This document shows, in pieces, positions 55,666-64,000 of a DNA stretch of 64,000 nucleotides. The stretch spans positions 360,838,267 to 360,902,266 of the forward strand of contig NC_053040.3 of the NCBI RefSeq assembly GCF_002575655.3. The letters are read 5' to 3'. Under the pieces are notes generated by a model. That model did not search any database. It saw only the letters and a program-made list of their open reading frames with translations, and had not been told where the DNA came from. Numbering within the stretch: position 1 is the stretch's first letter; every line of letters begins with the position of its first letter. A program made the translations under genes and the position numbers. Origin of the DNA: Aegilops tauschii subsp. strangulata. Lineage: Eukaryota; Streptophyta; Magnoliopsida; Poales; Poaceae.

Positions 55666-56500
55666 TGTTTGGGGATATTACCGGCGGAGGAAACCCGGCT
55701 AGGAAGCCCAAGACATAAACCCGCCAGCCCAGGAGGCCTAGGGTCGGGTCATCTATGAAGTAACCTGAGCCGGATATCCATGGGCTAGAAGGTAAGTCGT
55801 CCCAAGAAGATGAGAGCCGGCTCGCCTGGATTCGCGTTCAAGGTTGAGCCGTCCATACTTGGAAGGCACGAAGGACTTAGTGCGGGACTCCTATTTCGAG
55901 TAGAACCCGGACTATCTTGTAAAAACGGGGACCCGGGTGGTATATAAAGGGGGTCCCTGGGTCGTCCAAAGGGACAAGTTAGAATATCTCGAGTCATTGG
56001 TAGCGAAGGAGCACCCTTGTAATCGAGATCATCATCATCAATAGCAATCTAGAAGGAGTAGGCTATTACCTCTATCAAGAGAGGCCGAACTTGGGTAAAC
56101 TCGCATCTCTCATTTCCGATCACCCCATCCAAGTCTTCACCTAGCAACTATGGCCTCACAACTTAGTTCTCCTATGAGGACACTTGCCGTGACAAAACTA
56201 TGACAACTAGTGCCCACTGTGGGGCCAGTGCACAGTGGTGTTGTGTTCTTGGAGAGCTCTTCCAAGGATTGAGAAGCTCGCGATCGGCCGGATGACGAAG
56301 AGCTAGTGCGACAAGCTCTACATCGACGATGTTGGCTGGGGTCCCAAGGCCGACTCCATCGAGTTAGGATTCTCGTTCCATTTGGCAAGATCCACATCTT
56401 CATTGGCGGGCCCATGTAGGAGCTGGAGACCGCCGTCGACTCCATCGAGTCAGGAACCTGGGTCTCCTTAAGCAAGACTAACGATTTCGTCGGCTTCATT
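55666..56500 (+). mobile_element. 5' LTR and start of a second Tat-related element, truncated
   Basis: A 540-bp LTR (55666-56205) runs from TGTTTGGGGATATTACCGG to ACAAAACTATGACA, with a TATA box (GTATATAAAGG) at 55940-55950. The primer-binding-like TAGTGCCCACTGTGGGG follows. The next 290 bases match the Tat element near 42000-42190, including GACAAGCTCTACATCGACGA. The element stops at 56500, where a CACTA terminus begins. Frames carry stops. Confidence 0.8.
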
Positions 56501-58536
56501 CACTACAAAAAAATACACTCCCGTGATGATACGTGTTTGTCACAGTAGGTCACGTTTTTTGTCATGCATGTACATCCATGGCGATTTTATGACAGAATCA
56601 AGATAGTCATCCCCGTGCTGTCGTACAAGTGTTCCATGACATTACCAAAATTATCATCACGGAAGTGTCCACTTCCATGACGATAAATCGCGCGTCATAG
56701 AAGTGCTTTCGTCAAGGGTGATCGACACGTGGCATCCAACGTAACGGGTAGCCATTAAGCTATCGGGTTCCGGTTTGGATCCGATAACCCGTTAACAGCC
56801 CGGACCAATGGGGATTTTTCACGTGTAAAATTATCATTGGCTGGAGGAAACATGTGTTAGCTCACCGTTGGGACAAATGTCATCCACTCATTGGACAGAA
56901 TGCGCCAATGATACGTCGACATGTGGCACGGCCTAACAGAGGCCCATTCCCGTGAAAAGGCCGGCCCGTTTGACTTGGTCAAAAGATAGCGGGCCGACCC
57001 ACGGAAAGCCTCTTAACGACCTATTCGCACATAGCCCGTTTACAGCCCGCTAACCCAGGGCCCGTTACGGCCTATCCGTATTAGGCCCAGTAGAGTCATC
57101 TGGGCCGTCCAATATGATTCCAGCCCATTGTAACTTCCGGCCCATGTATGGCCCATGACGTCTTTCAGCCCATATGAGGCACTTTGTAACTCTTGTCCCA
57201 TTAACGGCCCCTGGTGAAACTGGCCCGTAATGAACAATATATCGCTTTATACCCATTAACGAACCATTATTCCATTGGGCCGTTTCAAGCCCATGTTATC
57301 TTTCGGCCTTCTCAGGGCCTATTTATTCTTGGGCTCATTTCCAGCATTCGGTTACTTACGGCCTATTACTGGTCTTTTCTGCTTGTGGGCCAAATTCAGC
57401 CCGTGGTTACAGTCGGCCCGTTTGTGGCCCGTTAATTCGTTGGGTCATTTTCCTAGCATCATCAAATACGGTCGATTAACGACGGCCCATCCGTTATGGT
57501 CGGCCCATGAACGGACGATTCCAACTCTAGCCCGTTTAAGGCCCATAATGCGGTCCGTTATTGGCCCATGTTTGGCCAATCGATCATACGGCCCGTAGAA
57601 GGCCCATTGATGCTACTCCCGGTAGAAGGCCCATTGTTTCTATGGCCCGTAGGAGGCCCAGGGTCACTACAGTAAATATGTAGCCCATGGTTATTGCGGC
57701 CTAGTTTTAAAAATAGGTTGTTGTGGCCACTAGCAAACCGCGGAAAAAGAACTGCATTGACTACAAGCAAACTAATAAATAAGACAACAAGGAAATAAAT
57801 AAGCAAGCAACTTACGCTAGGCTATCACGACTATTACACATATTACATCCACTGGGCATCAAAGTTCGCCACCAGTGCAAATATAGGGAACAAAGCAGCA
57901 TATCACATACACCGGTTGTCAAAGTTGGTGACCAGTGCAAATAAACGCCGCAGCAAAACAAGTCCAGAACTGAAACCACTTCAGAAGAGCTCAGGAAACA
58001 ATATCATGGGTACCCATAATGCTGGCAAGATGCTTAGCAAGCTTATTAACTTTCTCTTGTTTGGCGCTTAAATCCTCCAACGCTTGCTGTTGCACAAGAA
58101 AGTATGCATCTGAATTCTGCAGGGACTTCCTCAGTCCTTCGGCTTCTTGCCGCGGCACAGCTGACTTATGCCTTTTAGCTTGTAGCTGAGATTGAAGAAG
58201 CCGAAGTGATTCAGGCAGCGAGTTCGAAGAGCTTGTGCCAGTGGTATTGGCCAGTAACTCGAACACTGCATCAACGTAGGACTGTGGTGTTTTCTCATTG
58301 TCTACAAGATCGTTTTTATCACCTTTCTTGGAGACCAACAGGGTTATCTCACTAACTTGAACCTTATCTGCATTACTTTCTCTACCATTGCATAGTGGGG
58401 TGCTCTTCTCTAATATTCTGTTCGCATACTACAAGAGAAACAAGCAGACACATCACAGGTTTAGCATGTAGTATACAAAAGTCATTTTGGTAAACCGGTT
58501 CAGTAGTAAGGTGGACATGATAACATCATGAAACTA
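56501..58536 (-). mobile_element. CACTA element end with subterminal repeats and 3' exon
   Basis: The terminus CACTACAAAAAAATACACTC starts at 56501. The next 450 bases contain paired TGTCA/TGACG motifs, and 56940-57670 holds dozens of GGCCCAT, GGCCCGTTA and GGCCTA motifs in both orientations, a typical subterminal array. A gene exon follows on the minus strand. The other end is cut off at 58536 by an LTR-like sequence, so the element is incomplete in this window. Confidence 0.8.
57991..58428 (-). pseudogene. Last exon of a CACTA-encoded protein
   Basis: After a good acceptor (TTCTCTTGTAG, ending 58429) the minus-strand exon stays open for 145 codons to a TGA at 57991-57993. It reads LLVSKKGDKNDLVDNEKTPQ, then a Ser-rich segment and a coiled coil (KSLQNSDAYFLVQQQALED, KQEKVNKLAKHL). 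Coiled-coil C-termini of this kind occur in the ORF1-type proteins of grass CACTA elements. Upstream exons are lost beyond 58536, so the gene is partial. The exon itself shows no break. Confidence 0.65.
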
Positions 58537-61500
58537 TGACGCCCCCGATTCAATCGTACACTAAACATACACGCAAACGTGTATGATCAAGATCAGGGAC
58601 TCACGGGAAGATATCACAACACAACTCTAAAAAAAGTCATACAAGCATCATAATAAAAGCCAGGGGCCTCGAGGGCTCGAATATAAGTGCCCGATCATAG
58701 ACGAGTCAGCAGAAGCAACAAATATCTGAGTACAGACATAAGTAAACAAGTTTGCCTTAAGAAGGCTAGCACAAACTGGGATACAGATCGAAAGAGGCGC
58801 AGGCCTCCTGCCTGGGATCCTCCTAAACTACTCCTGGTCGTCGCCAGCGGCCTGCACATAGTAGTAGGCACCTCCAGTGTAGTAGGAGTCATCGTCGATG
58901 GTGGCGTCTGGCTCCTGGGCTCCAACATCTAGTTGCGACAACCAGGAAGAAAGGAAAAGGGGGAAAAGGGGGAGCAAAGCAACCGTGAGTACTCATCCAA
59001 AGTACTCACAAGCAAGGATCTACACTACATATGCATGGGTATATGTGTAAAGGTGCCATATCGGTGGACTGAACTGCAGAATGCAAGAATAAGAGGGGGA
59101 TAGCTAATTCTATCGAAGACTACGCTTCTGGCAGCCTCCATCTTGCAGCATGTAGAAGAGAGTAAATGGTAAGTTCACCAAGCATCATCGTATAGCATAA
59201 TCCTAACCGACGATCCTCCCCTCGTCGCCCTGTGTGAGAGCGATCACCGGGTTATATCTGGCACTTGGAAGGGTGTGTTTTATTAAGTATCCGGTTCTAG
59301 TTGTCATAAGGTCAAGGTACAACTCCAAGTCGTCCTGTTACCGAAGATCACGGCTATTCGAATAGATAAACTTCCCTACAGGGGTGCACCACATAACCCA
59401 ACACGCTCGATCCCCTTTGGATGGACACACTTTCCTGGGTCATGCCCGGCCTCGAAAGATCAACACGTCGCAGCCCCACCTAGGCACAACAGAGAGGTCA
59501 GCACGCCGGTCTAAATCCTATGCGCGCAGGGGTCTGGGCCCATCGCCCATTGCACACCTGCACGTTGCGAACGCGGCCGGTGAGCAGACCTAGCAACCTC
59601 CATTACAAAGGAAGTTGCATTACGCAGTCCAACCCGGTGCGCGCCGCTCAGTCGCTGATGTCAAGAAGGCTTCGGCTGATACCATGACGTCGAGTGCCCA
59701 TAACTGTTCCCGCGTAGTTGGTTAGTGCGTATAGGCCAGTGGCCAGACTCAGATCAAATACCAAGATCTCGTTAAGCATGTTATTTTGAAGCAACCGCGG
59801 ACGCCGACCAGGGCCAGGCCCACCTCTCTCCTAGGTGGTCTCAACCTGCCCTGTCGCTCCGCCACAAAGTAACAGTCGGGGGCCGTCGGGAACCCAGGCC
59901 CACCTCTACCGGGATGGAGCCACCTGCCTCTTCAGCCCCCATCTCCGAACATCATCATAAGTAATGTAACAGTATAAAGTATATAGCACATGCCCGTGAT
60001 CACCTCCCGAAGTGATCACGGCCCAGTAGTATAGCATGGCAGACGGACAAGAGTGTAGGGCCACTAATGGAATACTAGCATCCTATACTAAGCATGTAGG
60101 ATTGCAGGTAAAGGTAACAACAATAGTAGCAAGGACAGGCTATGCATCAGGATAGGATTAACGGAAAGCAGTAACATGCTACACTACTCTAATGCAAGCA
60201 GTAGAGAGAAGAATAGGCGATATCTGATGATCAAGGGGGGGGCTTGCCTGGTTGCTCTGGCAAGAAGGAGGGGTCGTCAACAACGTAGTCGATCGTGGCA
60301 CCAGCAGCGGCGTCAGTCTCGTAGTCTACCGGAGAGAAGAGGGGGGAAGAAATAGTAAATACAGAGCAAACAAAGCATCACAAAATATAACAAGGCAATA
60401 CGCGGTGCCAGGGGTGATCTAACGCGGTAGTAAGTGATACTGGTGAAGGGGCGAAACATCCGGGAAAGTATCCACGGTGTTTCGCGTTTTCGGGCAGATG
60501 AAACTGGGGGGGGGGGGAAGTTGCATGTTTGCTATGCTAGGGATGTGTGGTGGACGAACGGGCTACGTATTCCGATTTGCCTCGTCGTTCTGAGTAACTT
60601 TCATGTACAAAGTTTTTCCATCCGAATTATGGTTTATTTTATATAATTTTTCAAAGTTTTAAATAATTTTCTAAATTGTTTTAATTCGAAAATTAAATGT
60701 TAAATTGCTATGGGTACACAGAAGTGTACCCACAGAAGGGCTTGTGTGGCTGACCAGTAGGCCCAGTTGACTTGGTCAACTACCGAGTCAGCAGAGACTG
60801 ACTGGTGGGACCAGTCAAAGTCAACAGTCCAGTCAGCATTGACCGTTGACTGGTCAAATTGACCAGTGGGTCCCACTGTCATGGACACAGTTTAGTTAAA
60901 CAGAATTAATTAGTTTAAGTAGGTGATTAGATTAATTAAGTGTAATTAATTTAAATAAACCAGATTAATTAAGTTAATTAGTTCCCTAATTAATTAATTA
61001 ATTATCTAATTATTTTCTTCTTCTTTTTTGTTGCAGGGGCTGGGCCCCATGTGTCATTGGCACTGGGCCAAAGCGGGTTAACAGGCGCAGGTGTAGTGGC
61101 GTGGGCGCCCGACGGGGTTCAACACAAACGGCCCCGCGGGGCACCTGCGAGCGATGGGCAGGTTCAGCGGCAGCGGTGGTGGGCTCGGCAGAGCGTCGGC
61201 ACGGGCGGTAGAGGCCAGCGGAGGCGGGCGGTAAGCGAGGTGGCTGCGGCGTAGGAGCCGGCGGCAGCAGCAGGGCAAAGGGGTGAGGGCGCATGCGGTC
61301 TGCCCGGCGACGACAAGGCCAGGCGGGGTCGAGAGCAGAGAGAGGCCGGGGCCGGGGAGAGCTGCGTGAGGACAGGGTCGGGGCGCGCCTGGGGCGCGAC
61401 CAGTGCGCGCGAGGCGGAGAGCGGGCGCGCGCGCGAAGGGAGGGGAGCGCCACGGAGCACGTGCGGAGCAGAGCCAGGGGAAGCAGAGAGCAGTAGCGGG

Positions 61501-62213
61501 GGCCGTCGTGGTCGCAGGCGAGCGCGGGTGCGCGACGGCGTGCACGGCGACATCCGACACGGGGAAAGGGGAGTGCGAGGAGAGGGAGGTGCTCACGGCG
61601 GGGCCGTAGGGGACTGGCAGCGGGCTCGAGGAGGAGTCGGGGAGGTCCGTCGAGGCAGCACCAGCGAGGTGCGAGGCGTCGGGGGCGTCAGCTGCCCCGA
61701 ACGGATCCACGCGGGGCGGAGGGTTGAGGAGGTGGGCGCCGGCGGCGGCGGGGGAGCGCCGTGCGGTGTCGGCAAGGTGGCGGCAGGGTCAGCGCGGCGA
61801 CGGGCGACGCGGTCGGCCCCGATCCAGGTTGGATCGTGGGGAGGAGACGAGGGAGCGAGAGGGGGAGAGTGGGGACGTGGGCTAGGGTTCCAGGGGTGTG
61901 GAGGGCCATATAGGCCAGGACGGCTGGGCCGGCCAGCTTGGCCATTCGGCCCAGTGGAGGGGGGCTTTTGTTTTCAACAATTTTCTTTTTGTTTTGGTTT
62001 TTTCCTTTTTATTTATTTTTCTTTTTACTATTTTATTTTTAGACATAAAAGTTGTAGCAAAACCAAATAGGTGGTATTCACACAAAGCAAATCTAACCTA
62101 AGCTGATGACATATAAGATGTATAATGTAAGCAACGCGAGGCGCCATATGCATGATATGACTAACATCAGCATGCCAGGTTAGAGCAAAAACCTCACGTG
62201 GTAAATAGGAGTG
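58537..62213. mobile_element. Long Gypsy-type LTR-like sequence, right end missing
   Basis: Starts TGACGCCCCCGATTCAATCG at 58537 after the CACTA sequence. Its layout resembles the 4.1-kb LTRs at 12956 and 23625: a gene-poor first half, a poly-G-containing stretch near 60230-60515, a domain with repeated TTGAC/GTCAA motifs (60750-60890) and a GC-rich domain (61030-61970) followed by T-rich sequence. No polyprotein motif was found. A new element inserted at 62214, so its right terminus is not seen. Open frames in the GC-rich part are judged non-coding. Confidence 0.6.
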
Positions 62214-63789
62214 TGATACGTCTCCAACGTATCTATAATTTTTGATTGCTTCATGCTATATTATATTCTGTTTTGGATGATTAATGGGCTTTGTTATACA
62301 CTTTTATATTATTTTTGGGACTAACCTATTAACCGGAGGCCCAGCCCAAATTGCTGTTTTTTGCCTATTTCAGAGTTTCGCAGAAAAAGAATATCAAACG
62401 GAGTCCAAACGGAATGAAACCTTCGGGAACGTGATTTTCGGAACAACCGTGATCCAGAGGACTTGGACCCTACGTCAAGACATCAACCAGGAGGGCACGA
62501 GGTAGGGGGCGCGCCTACCCCCCTGGGCGCGCCCTCCACCCTCGTGGGGCCCACATTGCTCCACCGACGTACTTCTTCCTCCTATATATACCTACGTACC
62601 CCAAAACCGACAGAAGCATCCACGAAAACCTAATTCCACCACCGCAACCTTCTGTACCCGTGAGATCCCATCTTGGGGCCTTTTCCGGCGTCCTGCCGGA
62701 GGGGGCATTGATCACGGAGGGCTTCTACATCAACACCATAGCCTCTCCGATGATGTGTGAGTAGTTTACCTCAGACCTTCGGGTCCATAGTTATTAGCTA
62801 GATGGCTTCTTCTCTCTCTTTGGATCTCAATACAAAGTTCTCCACGAGAAGATCTATTCGATGTAATCTTCTTTTGCGGTGTGTTTGTTGAGACCGATGA
62901 ATTGTGGGTTTATGATCAAGTTTATCTATGAACAATATTTGAATATCCTCTGAATTCTTTTATGTATGATTGGTTATCTTTGCAAGTCTCTTCGAATTAT
63001 CAGTTTGGTTTGGCCTACTAGATTGATCTTTCTTGCAATGGGAGAAGTGCTTAGCTTTGGGTCCAATCTTGCGGTGTCCTTTCCCAGTGATAATAGGGGC
63101 AACAAGGCACGTATTGTATTGCTGCCATCGAGGATAACAAGATGGGATTTATATCATATTGCATGAGTTTATCCCTCTACATCATGTCATCTTACTTAAA
63201 GCGTTACTCTGTTCTTTTGAACTTAATACTCTAGATGCATGCTGGATAGCGGTCGATGTGTGGAGTAATAGTAGTAGATGCAGGCAGGAGTCGGTCTACT
63301 TGTTGCGGACGTGATTCCTATATACATGATCATACCTAGATATTCTCATAACTATGCTCAATTCTATCAATTTCTCAACAGTAATTTGTTCACCCACCAT
63401 AATACTTATGCTCTTGAGAGAAGCCACAAGTGAAACCTATGGCCCCCGGGTCTATTTTCCATCATATTAATCTTCCGACAACAAGCTATTTCTAACACCG
63501 TTTATTTTGCAATCTTTACTTGTAATCTTTAGCATAAAAATACCAAAAATATTATCTTGTCATATCTATCAGATCTCACTTTCGTAAGTGAACATGAAGG
63601 GATTGACAACCCCTTTATTGCGTTGGTTGCGAGGTTTTTATTTGTTTGTGTAGGTGCGAGGGACTTGAGCGTGGTCTCCTACTGGATTGATACCTTGGTT
63701 CTCAAAAACTGAGGGAAATACTTACACTACTTTACTGCATCACCCTTTCCTCTTCAAGGGAAAACCAATGCAGTGCTCAAGAGGTAGCA
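62214..63789 (+). repeat. 5' LTR of an abundant Triticeae Gypsy type (Sabrina/WHAM-like)
   Basis: Runs from TGATACGTCTCCAACG to AAGAGGTAGCA, about 1.58 kb, with a TATA box (CCTATATATACC) at 62581-62592. I recognise the start as that of a very common wheat and barley Gypsy family; the family name is from memory and should be confirmed. The rest of the element lies beyond 64000. Confidence 0.85.
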
Positions 63790-64000
63790 AGAAGGATTTC
63801 TGGCGCCGTTGCCGGGGAGTCTACGCAGAAGTCAACATACCAAGTACCCATCACAAACCCTTATCCCTTGCATTACATTATTTGCCATTTGCCTCTCGTT
63901 TTCCTCTCCCCCACTTCACCCTTGCCGTTTTATTCGCCTTCTTCCCGTATGCCTTTATGTTTGTGTTTCCACGTGCCTTCTATTTGCTTGCATCTTTGCT
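63790..64000 (+). mobile_element. Start of the internal region of this Gypsy element, with primer-binding site
   Basis: TGGCGCCGTTGCCGGGGA at 63801-63818 fits the 3' end of tRNA-Asp and lies 11 bases inside the LTR. The remaining 180 bases are leader sequence before gag, cut by the window end. Confidence 0.85.

Noticed and set aside
61010..62070. Long frames of 130-234 codons on both strands
   Set aside because: Same reasoning: a GC-rich LTR-like domain with Gly/Arg-rich or Pro/Ala-rich peptides and no recognisable domain.

Overview
The window looks like nuclear DNA of a wheat-group grass (Triticum/Aegilops or a close relative). The evidence is nested LTR retrotransposons, CACTA elements and a LINE around one intron-containing plant gene, plus an LTR at 62.2-63.8 kb that I recognise as an abundant Triticeae Gypsy type. 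No rRNA, tRNA, CRISPR array or bacterial-style operon was seen.

The only ordinary host gene is on the minus strand at 34311-39884. It is a nine-coding-exon HD-ZIP class IV (GLABRA2-type) homeobox gene, best matching rice ROC4. Its splice sites are all GT-AG and its exons join in phase to 804 codons plus stop. It sits in a gene island at about 33.4-41.2 kb.

Left of the gene (1-29 kb) is a stack of insertions. It holds the end of a minus-strand Gypsy element (1-1429), a CACTA element with a broken transposase-type gene (about 1430-6170), and a decayed Copia element whose 3' LTR ends at 10921. A 5'-truncated LINE (10939-29010) with a 19-bp target duplication starts exactly at that Copia edge. 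A 14.8-kb Gypsy-type element with 4.13-kb LTRs (12956-27751) sits inside the LINE and carries the 5-bp duplication CCAGT. A 2,740-bp solo LTR (20431-23170, duplication CATCG) sits inside that. A Mutator-like element (29326-33411, 10-bp duplication) lies between this stack and the gene, and is built largely of short tandem repeats.

Right of the gene (41.2-64 kb) an old Gypsy LTR is split by a 13,056-bp Tat-type Gypsy element (41455-54510, 518-bp LTRs, duplication CTCCT). The Tat element has gag, protease, reverse transcriptase, two RNase H domains and integrase on the plus strand. The reading frame is broken by six in-frame stops, all UAG, and one single-base insertion. Between integrase and the 3' LTR it carries an antisense transcription unit with a TATA box, a pyrimidine-rich leader, a leader intron and six coding exons whose phases join to 923 codons. 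This is the most interesting object in the window. Downstream are the 5' part of a related Tat element, a CACTA end, a long LTR-like region, and the 5' LTR and primer-binding site of a further Gypsy element that runs off the window.
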